A DNA stretch of 64,000 bases from Photobacterium lipolyticum (lineage in GTDB: Bacteria; Pseudomonadota; Gammaproteobacteria; Enterobacterales; Vibrionaceae), in the NCBI RefSeq assembly GCF_003026475.1, contig NZ_PYMC01000007.1, positions 124,001 through 188,000 on the forward strand, written 5' to 3'. Both the position numbers and the translations under genes were made by a program. Below the pieces are notes generated by a model that worked only from the letters and a program-made list of their open reading frames with translations, did no database searches and was not told where the DNA came from. The first letter of the stretch is position 1. Each line of letters starts with the position of its first letter. Positions 1 through 9,674 of the stretch are shown piece by piece.

Positions 1-182
1 CTGTAACTTTCATGTTCTGTTCCCAAAATAATTAAAGCGGTTTTGCACCAACAACGCTAATGGCGACTAAGAGCAACCGACACGTATCATTTGACGTCAC
101 GACTGGCCATTAAGCGTTAGATTATACGGTGCCGATATCATGAATACATTGATAATTCTCTTTGTTCATAACATCTTAAATT
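1..182. other. Left-edge non-coding segment
   Basis: No reading frame with a ribosome binding site and no convincing hairpin terminator is visible. The 3' end of mutM abuts it on the right. It may hold the regulatory region of a gene outside the window. Confidence 0.4.
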
Positions 183-992
183 CTATTTTTGACAGTGACT
201 GCAATACACCGTGGCACGCTGACCTATCTTAATGTTACTCAATAGCTTGTCGCATCGAGGGCAAGGCTCGCCACCTTTTCCATATACCTGTAATTCTTGG
301 GCAAAATACCCCGGCTTGCCATCCGCATTTTTAAAGTCTTTCAAGGTAGTACCACCTTGCTCAATGGCAAACGCCAACACAGCTTTAATTTCAGCCACTA
401 AGATCGCTATACGTTGCGACGAGATATTACCGGCAGCACGTTTCGGATCAATACCGGCACTGAACAGCGATTCATTGGCATAGATATTACCCACCCCGAC
501 CACGACCTGGTTATCCATAATCAATTGTTTGATCGCGGTACGCTTACCGTGCGCTCTCTCTAACAGGTACTCGGCAGTAAATCCATCACTCAGTGGCTCT
601 GGCCCCAGCTTGCTGAGTACCGGATGCTGTCGCTCCGGTAGCTCCCATAACCAGGCACCGAAACGGCGTGGATCGTTATAACGCAGCACTTCCCCACTTG
701 AGAGTACCAAATCTACGTGATCATGCTTTTCCGCTGGTATGGATGCCGGTAAGATCCGTAAACTGCCTGACATACCTAAATGAATAATCGCGTATCCGGC
801 ATCTGTCTGTAACAACAGATACTTCGCCCGGCGACGGATACTGCGGATCACCTGTCCTTCAATCTGCTGAATATCTTCTGGGATCGGCCAACGTAAACGT
901 GAATTTCGAATAATAATTTGTGTCACCGTCTGACCCACCACATGAGGCGTGATCCCCATCCGGCTCACTTCTACTTCAGGTAATTCAGGCAT
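183..992 (-). CDS. mutM: Formamidopyrimidine-DNA glycosylase (Fpg/MutM)
   Basis: Bifunctional DNA glycosylase/AP lyase that removes 8-oxoguanine and other oxidised purines in base excision repair. The 269-residue length is typical. It begins MPELPEVE; Pro2 (after Met removal) is the Schiff-base nucleophile and Glu3 is the catalytic acid. A helix-two-turn-helix region (GVGNIYANE, about residues 165-175) precedes a C-terminal zinc finger with CPRC and CSHC pairs. It follows an unknown membrane-anchored gene by 23 bp on the same strand and probably shares its transcript. mutM close to rpmBG is a conserved arrangement in enterics and vibrios. Confidence 0.97.
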   Translation of the reverse strand: MPELPEVEVSRMGITPHVVGQTVTQIIIRNSRLRWPIPEDIQQIEGQVIRSIRRRAKYLLLQTDAGYAIIHLGMSGSLRILPASIPAEKHDHVDLVLSSGEVLRYNDPRRFGAWLWELPERQHPVLSKLGPEPLSDGFTAEYLLERAHGKRTAIKQLIMDNQVVVGVGNIYANESLFSAGIDPKRAAGNISSQRIAILVAEIKAVLAFAIEQGGTTLKDFKNADGKPGYFAQELQVYGKGGEPCPRCDKLLSNIKIGQRATVYCSHCQK

Positions 993-1015
993 AGATATTC
1001 TCGTAGCGTCATCTG

Positions 1016-1510
1016 TCAGTCAGGAAATAAATAAGTATCGTCGACAGAGATTGCCAGCCATCTTCCTTCCCAGCCTTGCAACAACCAGAACTGGGGCAAT
1101 TGGTACACAGTCACACGTATCGGCTCTTCTGTCATCCTCAGCCAAATTTCGACGGTACGCGGCGCTGTTAACTGAGGTTTCAACTGCGTCATGGTCTCTT
1201 TGTCGACGGCAGTACCCGCAATAGTTTGCCAGCGATTGACAACTGCCGGCAGATTCGACTGCATCGACGGTTCAGCGACCCACTGACCACCTTGTAACAT
1301 AATCTGATAGTGCGGCAGCACTAACTGAGTGATCACCGCCTGCTCAGGCAGTAAGCGCTGCACAGCAGGTGATGGTGAGGACGTCGTTGATGAAGATGAT
1401 GATGCGTTTGATAAACGTTCTTTTATCAGCTCAGGAAGCTGGACCATTGCAATAAAACCAACAACGGCAGCAATGATTACATTATTCCATCCACGGCGTG
1501 ATAGTTTCAT
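1016..1510 (-). CDS. Uncharacterised membrane-anchored protein
   Basis: I do not recognise a family for this 164-residue protein. The start chosen at 1510 ([10 protein letters not shown]) has an AGGAG-type ribosome binding site about 8 bases upstream; the in-frame start 27 bases earlier has none. A short basic N-terminus leads into one hydrophobic segment (about residues 9-24), then a Ser/Thr/Pro-rich linker and a tryptophan-rich C-terminal domain, suggesting a single-pass inner-membrane protein with a periplasmic domain. It lies between the rpmG terminator and mutM, 23 bp upstream of mutM, so the two are probably cotranscribed. Function unknown. Confidence 0.75.
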   Translation of the reverse strand: MKLSRRGWNNVIIAAVVGFIAMVQLPELIKERLSNASSSSSTTSSPSPAVQRLLPEQAVITQLVLPHYQIMLQGGQWVAEPSMQSNLPAVVNRWQTIAGTAVDKETMTQLKPQLTAPRTVEIWLRMTEEPIRVTVYQLPQFWLLQGWEGRWLAISVDDTYLFPD

Positions 1511-1566
1511 CCAGGCTCTCCTTGGCCCTAGTATCATGATCTTGAATCATAACATTATAGCAATTG

Positions 1567-1673
1567 TATACCCTGATTTTTGATGTAGAGCGCTATATCT
1601 GCAATTCAGCGCCTGACCTTAGCATCTGGAAATTATCGCTGAAACGAGCATCTTGAGGTTACTTGGGTTTATA
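1567..1673. repeat. MITE-like dispersed element, copy 1
   Basis: A 107-bp segment starting TATACCC and ending GGGTTTATA, so its ends are near-inverted. Read on the minus strand it carries CTCAAGATGC, then TTCAGCGA, then AATT, the same order and spacing as the copy at 46182-46285. It is non-coding and sits between the rpmG terminator and the unknown gene upstream of mutM. Confidence 0.65.
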
Positions 1674-1725
1674 AAAGCAAAGACAACAAGGAAGGAAACC
1701 CGTTTTTCAGGGCAAATTTCAGGTA

Positions 1726-1757
1726 TAAAAAAACCCAGTCTAAACTGGGTTTTTATC
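1726..1757 (-). terminator. Rho-independent terminator of rpmBG
   Basis: On the minus strand an AACCCAGT/ACTGGGTT stem with a four-base loop is followed by a run of seven T. It lies about 20 bp past the rpmG stop codon. Confidence 0.9.
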
Positions 1758-1774
1758 AAAGAATTTCAAATCGA

Positions 1775-1942
1775 TTACTTGATTTTAGCTTCTTTGTACA
1801 TAACGTGCTGGCGAACTACTGGATCAAATTTCTTGATCTCAAATTTGCCTGGCATGTTACGCTTGTTCTTATCGGTAGTGTAGAAGTGTCCTGTACCAGC
1901 AGATGATACTAGGCGGATCTTCTCACGAATGCCTTTAGCCAT
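1775..1942 (-). CDS. rpmG: Large ribosomal subunit protein bL33
   Basis: A 55-residue ribosomal protein reading [12 protein letters not shown] at the N-terminus and ending MYKEAKIK. It is a component of the 50S subunit near the E site. The length equals that of the usual gammaproteobacterial bL33. The zinc-binding cysteines found in the C+ paralogue are absent, so this is the zinc-independent form. It lies 16 bp after rpmB in the same transcript and is followed by a strong terminator. Confidence 0.96.
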   Translation of the reverse strand: MAKGIREKIRLVSSAGTGHFYTTDKNKRNMPGKFEIKKFDPVVRQHVMYKEAKIK

Positions 1943-1958
1943 TTTTTAAACTCTCTCT

Positions 1959-2195
1959 TTAAACGTTCTCGCCGCGAACACGCATCTCTGCAAGAACGAT
2001 ATCAATACCTTTCTTGTCGATGATACGCATACCTTTCGCAGAAAGACGCAGTTTAACGAAGCGTTTTTCGCCTTCTACCCAGAAACGATGAGTTTGCAGG
2101 TTCGGCAGAAAACGACGCTTGGTGGCATTACGTGCGTGTGAACGGTTGTTACCCGTTACAGGACGCTTGCCAGTTACTTGGCATACTCGGGACAT
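1959..2195 (-). CDS. rpmB: Large ribosomal subunit protein bL28
   Basis: A 78-residue protein starting [20 protein letters not shown], the conserved N-terminus of bL28, a 50S subunit protein needed for subunit assembly. The internal start at MSRV is preferred over an in-frame codon five residues upstream because it matches the family N-terminus and length. It is first in the rpmB-rpmG operon, read from a promoter at 2294-2322 with a leader of about 90 bases. Confidence 0.96.
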   Translation of the reverse strand: MSRVCQVTGKRPVTGNNRSHARNATKRRFLPNLQTHRFWVEGEKRFVKLRLSAKGMRIIDKKGIDIVLAEMRVRGENV

Positions 2196-2293
2196 TGCTG
2201 TCTTCTCCAAATCGTTTCAGCTCGATATCTACCGTGGTTAATTCAATGCGAAAAAGTGTTTTCACATATAACCACAGCTATCAAAGGTCGCGC

Positions 2294-2322
2294 ATTATAC
2301 TAAGTCAAAACCAGTTGCTCAA
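2294..2322 (-). promoter_or_regulatory. Sigma-70 promoter of rpmBG
   Basis: On the minus strand TTGAGC and TATAAT are separated by exactly 17 bases, a near-consensus promoter. It points at rpmB, whose start is about 100 bp downstream. Confidence 0.8.
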
Positions 2323-2368
2323 GTCCCGAGCGATCCTTTCTCATCTTTTTCCGCAAATTTAGCTTAAT

Positions 2369-3043
2369 TTATAGCCAACCTCGCTCTGCGAAAGAGACAA
2401 TCTCTCCATCACCGACAACAAAATGATCCAGGACACGAATATCGACCAAACCTAGCGCATCGCTGATTCTTCGAGTAATTCGACGGTCTGCCTGACTAGG
2501 TTCAGCTACGCCTGATGGGTGATTATGCGCTAAAATGAGTGCGGCTGCATTAAATTCTAACGATCTTTTTACCACTTCCCTTGGATACACAGACGCAGAA
2601 TCGATCGTTCCTTCAAATAAAACCTCTCCGGAAATGACCCGATGCTGGTTATCAAGAAATAAAACATAGAAGGCTTCGCGGTGCCGATCTCGCAATAACT
2701 GGCTTAAATAGTGCCTTGTCTGTTGCGGGCTAGTCAGGGCATCACCTTTCGTCAATGTCTCTTCCAAATGACGATGACTCATTTCCAATACCGCCTGCAG
2801 CTGAGCGTATTTTGCCGGGCCCAGCCCCTTGTGGCAGCAAAACGCTTTTTTATCGGCCGCTAGTAATGCCCGAAGTGAGCCAAATTCGTTAAGCAAGTAA
2901 GTCGCCAGCTCAATCGCATTCATCCCGGGCATACCGGTACGTAAAAAAATAGCGAGTAGCTCGGCATCAGATAAGGCTTTGGCTCCCCGAGATAATAGTT
3001 TTTCCCGCGGTCGAGATTCAGCAGGCAGTAGCTTCAATGACAT
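2369..3043 (-). CDS. radC: RadC family JAB-domain protein
   Basis: A 224-residue protein with the MPN+/JAB metalloprotease-like signature AHNHPSG followed by a downstream Ser/Asp (about residues 172-186), after an N-terminal helix-hairpin-helix region. The RadC family was once assigned to repair on the basis of a mutant later explained otherwise; its enzymatic role is unsettled. The start at [15 protein letters not shown] is chosen because it matches the family N-terminus; an in-frame codon 27 residues upstream gives an unlikely extension. It is divergent from coaBC, as in E. coli (yicR-coaBC). Confidence 0.93.
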   Translation of the reverse strand: MSLKLLPAESRPREKLLSRGAKALSDAELLAIFLRTGMPGMNAIELATYLLNEFGSLRALLAADKKAFCCHKGLGPAKYAQLQAVLEMSHRHLEETLTKGDALTSPQQTRHYLSQLLRDRHREAFYVLFLDNQHRVISGEVLFEGTIDSASVYPREVVKRSLEFNAAALILAHNHPSGVAEPSQADRRITRRISDALGLVDIRVLDHFVVGDGEIVSFAERGWL

Positions 3044-3348
3044 AAACACCTCTTCGGCAATCGCCTCAGAAGATGTGTTTTCATAATCAAATTCAACTTG
3101 CGCATTCTGTTGTGGGAAAATCATCGCAGTTTATTTTCACGCTTACATTACACTCGCCCTCAATCTACGATCTTACCCGCTCATTGGTTCTTAAAGTACC
3201 GGTGTTCTTAGCAAACCCACTTTCAGAACCTTCTCTAACGATGAATCAGCCCTCCTTTAATGTTATCTTGTACTGCAGTTTTGGGGCGGTGTATCTTTCG
3301 ACATTGCAGCAAGATAAACAGCCCCTGGTTTTAAGCAAAACTTTTTGG

Positions 3349-3394
3349 TTTAGATAAATTTTGATTTAGACAAAATTTTGATTTGGATAAAACA
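3349..3394 (+). repeat. Imperfect tandem repeat in the coaBC leader
   Basis: Three successive imperfect copies of a 16-17-base AT-rich unit (TTTAGATAAATTTTGA, then TTTAGACAAAATTTTGA, then a truncated TTTGGATAAAAC) end just before the coaBC start codon. Confidence 0.6.
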
Positions 3395-4618
3395 ATGCAA
3401 ACACTGGCAGGAAAAAAAATACTTCTGGGTATAAGTGGCGGGATTGCGGCTTATAAGTGTGCAGAACTGACACGTCGCCTGATTGAGCGTGGTGCCGAAG
3501 TACGCGTGGTCATGACTAAAGCGGCACAAGAATTTATCACGCCGCTTACCATGCAGGCCGTTTCCGGCAAACCGGTTTCCGATAGTCTATTCGATCCCGC
3601 GGCCGAAGCGTCGATGGGACATATCGAGCTGGCAAAGTGGGCTGACTTGGTGCTATTGGCACCCGCTACCGCAGACTTAATTGCGCGGATCAGTGCCGGT
3701 ATGGGTAATGATTTGCTGACCACTCTATGCCTCGCGACTGATTCTCCGGTAGCCGTTGCGCCGGCGATGAATCAGCAGATGTACGGCAACATCGCCACCC
3801 AGGAAAATATTGCCACCTTAAAACGCCGGGGGGTCCACATCTGGGGACCGGCCAGTGGCGAGCAAGCCTGTGGTGATGTTGGCCCAGGGCGCATGCTGGA
3901 ACCCATGCAATTAGTGCATCTGGCTGAAGACTTTTTCCAACCAGCCGATTTATCCGGCCTGAAAATTGCCATTACCGCAGGTCCGACCCGCGAGGCGATT
4001 GATCCGGTCCGTTACCTGACCAACCACAGCTCGGGAAAAATGGGCTATGCCATTGCCGCCGCCGCCGCTAAGCGCGGCGCTCGGGTTACCCTGATCAGCG
4101 GCCCGGTTAACCTTGCCACACCGGCTGGCGTCACCCGTATTGATATCAACAGTGCCGAACAAATGCATCAGGCGGCAATGAAGCACGCCGTTGAGCATGA
4201 TATTTTCATCTCTTGCGCGGCCGTTGCCGACTTCCGCCCGGCAGACGTTGCCGAGCAGAAGGTGAAAAAACAATCTGATCAGGATGAAATGGTACTGCGG
4301 TTAGTCAAAAACCCGGATATTGTTGCCACCGTCGCGGCACTGGTTCAGCAACGGCCCTTTACCGTTGGGTTTGCAGCCGAAACCCAGGATGTGGAACAAT
4401 ACGCTCGTGGCAAATTAACCCGTAAAAATTTAGATTTAATTTGCGCCAATGATGTTTCCCGGCAAGGTCAGGGATTTAACAGTGACAGCAATGCACTGCA
4501 CCTGTACTGGCCTGCGGGCGACAAAGCCCTGCCACTGACTTCAAAAAGTGAACTGGGACAACAGCTGATAACAGAAATCACCGCGCTTTATAAAGAGAAA
4601 AAGCATGAAAAAAATTGA
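3395..4618 (+). CDS. coaBC: Bifunctional phosphopantothenoylcysteine decarboxylase/phosphopantothenate-cysteine ligase
   Basis: Catalyses two consecutive steps of coenzyme A synthesis. The 407 residues comprise an N-terminal flavoprotein decarboxylase (Coa[11 protein letters not shown] near residue 12, PAMNQQMY, and the substrate-clamp region [12 protein letters not shown]) and a C-terminal CTP-dependent ligase (Coa[25 protein letters not shown] and AAVADFRP). The start is taken at [12 protein letters not shown] rather than a codon four residues upstream; the ribosome binding site is weak. Its last 14 bases overlap dut, implying translational coupling. Confidence 0.97.
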   Translation: MQTLAGKKILLGISGGIAAYKCAELTRRLIERGAEVRVVMTKAAQEFITPLTMQAVSGKPVSDSLFDPAAEASMGHIELAKWADLVLLAPATADLIARISAGMGNDLLTTLCLATDSPVAVAPAMNQQMYGNIATQENIATLKRRGVHIWGPASGEQACGDVGPGRMLEPMQLVHLAEDFFQPADLSGLKIAITAGPTREAIDPVRYLTNHSSGKMGYAIAAAAAKRGARVTLISGPVNLATPAGVTRIDINSAEQMHQAAMKHAVEHDIFISCAAVADFRPADVAEQKVKKQSDQDEMVLRLVKNPDIVATVAALVQQRPFTVGFAAETQDVEQYARGKLTRKNLDLICANDVSRQGQGFNSDSNALHLYWPAGDKALPLTSKSELGQQLITEITALYKEKKHEKN

Positions 4619-5060
4619 TCTTAAAATCCTCGACCCCCGTGTCGGTAACGAATTTCCTCTGCCAGCCTATGCGACTGAAGGCTCTGCAGGTCTGGATCTG
4701 CGTGCTTGTCTGGATGAAGCGCTGGTTGTCGAACCGGGTCAGACCCATTTAGTGCCAACAGGCCTGGCGATCCACATTGCCGACCAGAGCCTTGCCGCAA
4801 CGATTCTGCCGCGTTCAGGTCTAGGTCATAAGCACGGCATCGTACTGGGTAACCTGGTTGGCCTTATCGACTCTGACTACCAGGGCCAGCTTATGGTTTC
4901 GGTATGGAACCGAGGCCACAGCACATTTACTATCGAAGCAGGCGACCGTATTGCCCAGTTAGTTTTCGTCCCTGTGGTCCAGGCTGAATTTAATATCGTC
5001 TCTGACTTTGATTCCAGCGATCGCGGCGAAGGCGGTTTCGGCCATTCTGGCCGTAGCTAA
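4605..5060 (+). CDS. dut: Deoxyuridine 5'-triphosphate nucleotidohydrolase (dUTPase)
   Basis: Trimeric enzyme that hydrolyses dUTP to dUMP and pyrophosphate, keeping uracil out of DNA and feeding thymidylate synthesis. The 151-residue length is standard. All five dUTPase motifs are present in order: [35 protein letters not shown] and the C-terminal [11 protein letters not shown] that closes over the active site. It starts inside the end of coaBC and is followed by a terminator at 5126. Confidence 0.98.
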   Translation: MKKIDLKILDPRVGNEFPLPAYATEGSAGLDLRACLDEALVVEPGQTHLVPTGLAIHIADQSLAATILPRSGLGHKHGIVLGNLVGLIDSDYQGQLMVSVWNRGHSTFTIEAGDRIAQLVFVPVVQAEFNIVSDFDSSDRGEGGFGHSGRS

Positions 5061-5125
5061 CAAGCAAGCTCAGGATAAAAAACACTCGTAATATGATTAG
5101 CAATTAAACGAGTGATATCAAATAT

Positions 5126-5156
5126 AAAGCGCAGCCCTACAGGTTGCGCTTTTTTT
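5126..5156 (+). terminator. Terminator after dut
   Basis: AAAGCGCA and TGCGCTTT form an eight-pair stem followed by a T run, about 65 bp after the dut stop codon. Confidence 0.85.
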
Positions 5157-5272
5157 GTCGATAAAGAGATCACTATCTGCAGCTTGCGCTTTTCACAACG
5201 CAGTAGCATCGCTAAGATAGACGGGTTTCACGCTGTCGTAAGGCAGTACCATTCGAAAAGGAACGGTTATTC

Positions 5273-5863
5273 ATGGCTGGCAACAAAAAAAACAATCGTC
5301 GCGAAGAAATTTTGCAAGCGCTGGCACAAATGCTGGAATCGACCCAAGGCAGCCAACGCATTACAACAGCAAAACTGGCAGCACAAGTCGGCGTATCTGA
5401 AGCCGCGCTGTATCGACATTTTCCAAGTAAAGCTCGCATGTTTGAAGGCTTGATTGAGTTTATTGAAGATTCAATCACTACCCGCATCAACCGTATCCTG
5501 GATGAAGAAAAAGATACCATGAACCGCTTGCGCATGGTGCTACAGCTCGTTCTGGTCTTTGCTGAACGCAACCCGGGACTGACCCGCATTATGACCGGCC
5601 ATGCTCTGATGTTTGAACAAGACCGCCTGCAATCACGGATCAACCAGTTATTCGAGCGGATTGAAACCCAGATACGTCAGGTCCTGCGCGAACGAAAACT
5701 GCGTGAAGGGAAAGGCTTTCCGGTCGATGAGAGCATTCTAGCCGCTCAGCTGTTAGGCCAGGTTGAAGGCAGCCTGAACCGCTATGTTCGCTCCAGCTTC
5801 AAATACAAGCCAACCGAAAACTTTGACGACTACTGGCAACTGCTCAGTGCGCAGTTGGGGTAA
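5273..5863 (+). CDS. slmA: Nucleoid occlusion factor SlmA (TetR family)
   Basis: DNA-binding FtsZ antagonist that stops division over the nucleoid by binding dispersed chromosomal sites and disrupting nearby FtsZ polymers. The 196-residue protein has an N-terminal TetR-type helix-turn-helix ([23 protein letters not shown], about residues 30-52) and an all-helical C-terminal domain. It lies downstream of coaBC-dut as in E. coli and other gammaproteobacteria. A terminator separates it from dut, so it has its own promoter or relies on read-through. Tandem repeats begin at its stop codon. Confidence 0.96.
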   Translation: MAGNKKNNRREEILQALAQMLESTQGSQRITTAKLAAQVGVSEAALYRHFPSKARMFEGLIEFIEDSITTRINRILDEEKDTMNRLRMVLQLVLVFAERNPGLTRIMTGHALMFEQDRLQSRINQLFERIETQIRQVLRERKLREGKGFPVDESILAAQLLGQVEGSLNRYVRSSFKYKPTENFDDYWQLLSAQLG

Positions 5864-5897
5864 GAACAGGGGCGAGAGCCTAGATGAAAGTTTAGAG
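5863..5897 (-). repeat. Heptad array, minus-oriented half (slmA/pyrE gap)
   Basis: Five consecutive seven-base units each ending in AG on the plus strand, so each begins CT on the minus strand (CTCTAAA, CTTTCAT, CTAGGCT, CTCGCCC, CTGTTCT). The first unit starts at the last base of the slmA stop codon. Confidence 0.75.
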
Positions 5898-5900
5898 ATA

Positions 5901-5934
5901 AAAAAAGCGAGAGGTGAATGCCTCTCGCTTTTTT
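5901..5934. terminator. Bidirectional terminator downstream of slmA
   Basis: Two perfect 14-base arms (AAAAAAGCGAGAGG and its complement) around a six-base loop. There is an A run on the left and a T run on the right, so it can act in both directions between the convergent slmA and pyrE. Confidence 0.92.
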
Positions 5935-5940
5935 GTTACT

Positions 5941-6027
5941 GGTCCTGTGGTCCTGTGGTCCTGTGGTCCTGTGGTCCTGTGGTCCTGTGGTCCTGTGGTC
6001 CTGTGGTCCTGTGGTCCTGTGGTCCTG
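5941..6027 (+). repeat. Octanucleotide tandem repeat (GGTCCTGT)n
   Basis: Ten perfect consecutive copies of GGTCCTGT (5941-6020) plus a seven-base partial copy, ending in the palindrome GTCCTGCAGGAC (6022-6033). There are no mismatches within the array. It is non-coding and lies between the slmA terminator and the plus-oriented heptads. Confidence 0.95.
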
Positions 6028-6077
6028 CAGGACAAGCTCACCGACCCGAGTTGAGAATCAAGCTATTCGCTTTTTTT

Positions 6078-6158
6078 TTCGCCACTCGAACCTCGTTACT
6101 TGAAACTTCTTACCCCTAGGTTCTCAGGGCCATAGTTCCGCTCTTCCCGCTCGTTTTA
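6078..6158 (+). repeat. Heptad array, plus-oriented half (slmA/pyrE gap)
   Basis: Units CTCGAAC, CTCGTTA, CTTGAAA and CTTCTTA follow in exact seven-base register from 6085, then CTAGGTT and CTCAGGG after a slip. CTCGTTT runs into the pyrE stop codon. More decayed than the arrays at 22198 and 31180. Confidence 0.65.
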
Positions 6159-6797
6159 TACCCCATACTCCGCGCGATACGCCTTCACCGCTGCTAGGTG
6201 GGCGTCCATACCGTCTTGTTCTGCCAGGTAAGTCACCACATCGTCTAGCGATACGATTGAGATAACCGCGCAACCGAAATCACGCTCCACTTCCTGAATC
6301 GCAGACAATTCGCCTTTGCCTTTTTCCTGACGGTCAATCGCAACTAGCACACCGGCCAGATCCGCACCGTTGGCCTTAATGATTTCCATCGACTCACGGA
6401 TTGCAGTTCCGGCCGTGATCACATCATCAACCAGCATAATGCGGCCTTCCAGCGCGCTACCGACCAGGTTGCCACCTTCACCGTGGTTCTTCGCTTCTTT
6501 ACGGTTAAAGCAATACGGTGTGTCCACATCGTGGTGATCCGCCAGCGCAACGGCGGTGGTTGTCGCAATTGGGATCCCTTTGTACGCAGGGCCGAACAGC
6601 ACATCATAATCGATACCCGCATCCACCAAGGCTTCAGCGTAAAAACGGCCAAGGCGAGCTAAATCACGGCCGGTATTGAACAGACCCGCATTGAAAAAAT
6701 ACGGACTCTGGCGGCCAGACTTCAGAGTAAACTCACCAAATTTCAATACCCCTTTTTCCAGGGCAAATTCGATGAACTGACGCTGATATGCTTTCAT
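6156..6797 (-). CDS. pyrE: Orotate phosphoribosyltransferase
   Basis: Transfers phosphoribosyl from PRPP to orotate to give OMP, step five of de novo pyrimidine synthesis. The 213-residue length is normal. The PRPP-binding loop reads [13 protein letters not shown] (about residues 120-132), and a flexible catalytic-loop region ([13 protein letters not shown]) precedes it. It follows rph on the same strand with a hairpin and T run in the gap (6880-6905), the arrangement that gives UTP-sensitive attenuation in E. coli. Confidence 0.98.
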   Translation of the reverse strand: MKAYQRQFIEFALEKGVLKFGEFTLKSGRQSPYFFNAGLFNTGRDLARLGRFYAEALVDAGIDYDVLFGPAYKGIPIATTTAVALADHHDVDTPYCFNRKEAKNHGEGGNLVGSALEGRIMLVDDVITAGTAIRESMEIIKANGADLAGVLVAIDRQEKGKGELSAIQEVERDFGCAVISIVSLDDVVTYLAEQDGMDAHLAAVKAYRAEYGV

Positions 6798-6879
6798 GGT
6801 ATCTCCTTAAAATTGCTATATAGGTATTTCGATTTACGCGCTAACTTTATCGGATTCATTGATTCGACAAATTTTAGAC

Positions 6880-6905
6880 AAAAAAAAGCGACTCAATAGA
6901 GCCGC
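6880..6905 (-). promoter_or_regulatory. Candidate rph-pyrE attenuator
   Basis: On the minus strand GCGGCTC-tatt-GAGTCGC (seven pairs including one G-U) is followed by eight T. The hairpin starts only a few bases after the rph stop codon, so ribosomes finishing rph could cover it. This matches the geometry of the enteric pyrE attenuator, where slow transcription under low UTP couples RNA polymerase to the rph ribosome and prevents termination. Function is inferred from position and structure. Confidence 0.75.
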
Positions 6906-6912
6906 TCAATAA

Positions 6913-7629
6913 TTAGCTTTCCAATGCCGTTCGCTGCATCGTGATAATGTCGGCAATGCCGTCTTTCGCCAGGGCGAGCATAGCCAGTAATTCTTCGTGG
7001 CTGAAGGCTTCTCCTTCTGCCGTCCCCTGGATCTCGATCATCTTGCCTTCTTCGGTCATAACCACATTCATGTCGGTTTCTGCCGCCGCGTCTTCAAGGT
7101 ACTCAAGATCGCAAATTGCTTCACCGTTATAGATACCGACAGAAACAGCAGCCACCATGCCTTTTAACGGGCTCTTTTTCAGGCTGCCTTTTTCAATCAT
7201 ATAATTAATCGCATCAACCAGCGCAACCATCGCACCAGTAATAGAAGCCGTACGCGTGCCGCCATCAGCCTGGATAACATCACAGTCTACCGTGATCATC
7301 TGCTCACCCAGCACTTCCAGATCAACCGCTGCACGCAGACTACGGGCAATCAGACGCTGGATCTCCATGGTACGACCGCCCTGCTTGCCACTGGATGCTT
7401 CACGGCGGTTACGGGTGTGAGTTGCCCGTGGCAGCATGCCATATTCAGCAGTAACCCAACCTTGTCCTTTGCCTTTTAACCAGCGAGGTACATTTTCTTC
7501 CACACTTGCAGTACAGATCACTTTGGTATCGCCGAATTCGACTAATACTGAACCTTCAGCATGTGCTGTGAAGTTACGGGTGATCGTAATTGGACGTACT
7601 TGACTGGTGCTTCTTCCGCTTGGACGCAT
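6913..7629 (-). CDS. rph: Ribonuclease PH
   Basis: Phosphorolytic 3'-5' exoribonuclease that trims tRNA 3' ends. The 238 residues start [20 protein letters not shown] and contain the phosphate-binding and catalytic core ([28 protein letters not shown], about residues 70-100; [19 protein letters not shown], about 114-132). The full-length C-terminus is intact, unlike the frameshifted rph of E. coli K-12. It is divergent from yicC and upstream of pyrE, and its translation may also serve as the leader for pyrE attenuation. Confidence 0.98.
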   Translation of the reverse strand: MRPSGRSTSQVRPITITRNFTAHAEGSVLVEFGDTKVICTASVEENVPRWLKGKGQGWVTAEYGMLPRATHTRNRREASSGKQGGRTMEIQRLIARSLRAAVDLEVLGEQMITVDCDVIQADGGTRTASITGAMVALVDAINYMIEKGSLKKSPLKGMVAAVSVGIYNGEAICDLEYLEDAAAETDMNVVMTEEGKMIEIQGTAEGEAFSHEELLAMLALAKDGIADIITMQRTALES

Positions 7630-7889
7630 CGGGGGTTTACCTTTAGCTGGGCTATATTAACCGGCGATTATAGCCAGTTATCTGGCGCAGTGCACGCGAA
7701 TCCCTCCTCCTTCATACCGCAACGAAATAAGCCGCGCCGTATTGCGCTTCATTTCTTTTATAATCAATGGTGAGTATAATCAGCGCTATCTGGTAACTAC
7801 GCACCTATTCTTTCTATTACGCTTCCTGCTGTATGCCAGTAAGCTTAATAAGTAGTTACATTCCATCTTATAAAAAGGGCCAACAGCCA

Positions 7890-8753
7890 ATGATCCATAG
7901 CATGACCGCCTATGCCCGTCGCGAAGTAAAAGGCGACTGGGGCACTGCCGTTTGGGAAATCCGCTCTGTTAATCAACGTTATCTGGAAACGTATTTGCGT
8001 ATGCCAGAGCAATTCCGTGGTTTAGAGCCGGTATTGCGCGAGCGTTTTCGTAAGCGTCTGGCCCGCGGTAAAGTTGAATGTAACCTGCGTTTTGAAGCCA
8101 ATCAGGCAGCAAGCAGTGATCTCAGCATCAATGAAGATCTGGCTAAGCAAGTCATCAAAGCTGCCAAGTGGGTAAAAGAGACGGCGGGTGAAGGCAATAT
8201 TGGTCCTTTCCAGGTACTGAACTGGCCTGGTGTGATGGAAGCACCGGAGCAAGATCTGGATGTCATCAACAAAGATCTGCTTGCGGGTTTTGATGCGGCC
8301 ATCACCGACTTCATCGCAGCACGCGCCAGTGAAGGCGAAAACATGAAAGAGCTGATCGTACAGCGTCTTGATGCTATCTCGATTGAAGCCGAAAAAGTGC
8401 GTCAACGCATGCCTGAAATCATTAGCTGGCAGCGCGAACGTCTGATGACCCGCTTTGAAGATGCAAAAGTAGAACTGGACCCTAGCCGCATTGAGCAAGA
8501 GCTGGTTATGATGGCACAGAAAAGTGATGTCGCAGAAGAGTTGGATCGCCTCGACTCTCACGTTAAAGAAACTCAGAAGATCATGAAAAAAGGGGGCGCA
8601 TGTGGCCGCCGTCTGGATTTCATGATGCAGGAATTTAACCGTGAAGCGAACACCCTGGCCTCAAAGTCGATCAGCACCGACATCACCGCATCAGCGGTTG
8701 AGCTGAAAGTACTGATTGAGCAGATGCGAGAGCAGATCCAGAATATCGAATAA
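7890..8753 (+). CDS. yicC: YicC family endoribonuclease
   Basis: The 287-residue protein starts MIHSMTAYARRE, the conserved N-terminus, so the start is placed at 7890 rather than 19 codons upstream. The N-terminal YicC-like domain is followed by the C-terminal DUF1732 region (GGACGRRLDFMMQEFNREANTLASKS, about residues 230-256). E. coli YicC has been reported as an RNase affecting the small RNA RyhB. It is divergent from rph, as in E. coli, and ends with a terminator at 8791. Confidence 0.95.
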   Translation: MIHSMTAYARREVKGDWGTAVWEIRSVNQRYLETYLRMPEQFRGLEPVLRERFRKRLARGKVECNLRFEANQAASSDLSINEDLAKQVIKAAKWVKETAGEGNIGPFQVLNWPGVMEAPEQDLDVINKDLLAGFDAAITDFIAARASEGENMKELIVQRLDAISIEAEKVRQRMPEIISWQRERLMTRFEDAKVELDPSRIEQELVMMAQKSDVAEELDRLDSHVKETQKIMKKGGACGRRLDFMMQEFNREANTLASKSISTDITASAVELKVLIEQMREQIQNIE

Positions 8754-8790
8754 TCGATAGCCACAATGCTATCGCATCTTAATCGTGAAG

Positions 8791-8817
8791 AAGGCAGGCA
8801 GATGACCTGCCTTTTTT
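8791..8817 (+). terminator. Terminator of yicC
   Basis: AAGGCAGG and CCTGCCTT form an eight-pair stem with a seven-base loop and a T run. Confidence 0.9.
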
Positions 8818-8989
8818 ATTATTGCTGAGAACTTTGAAATTAAAGTAAAAACCAGCCAAGCTTAAGTGATTGGCAATATGTCATCGGTTAATTTCAATCA
8901 GTGGCAGAAAAGATGAAATTTCAAGCAATCAGCTAATTTCAATTTTGTGCAGTTCGTGATAATCTGCGCGCCCTTCTATCACTGAGTGA

Positions 8990-9625
<636 letters not shown>

Positions 9626-9674
9626 GTATTTTTGTACAATTTTCCATCTTTTTATATAACCACTGGAGCCCTCC

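Noticed and set aside
5941..6027. CRISPR-like repeat
   Set aside because: Units are directly adjacent without spacers, and no cas genes are in the window.
5784..6119. Frames reading through the GGTCCTGT array as a WSCGPVVL repeat protein
   Set aside because: The eight-residue periodicity is a by-product of an eight-base repeat. No start signal, and the frame begins inside slmA.
8022..8561. 179-codon minus-strand frame inside yicC
   Set aside because: Antisense to a conserved gene and without supporting signals.
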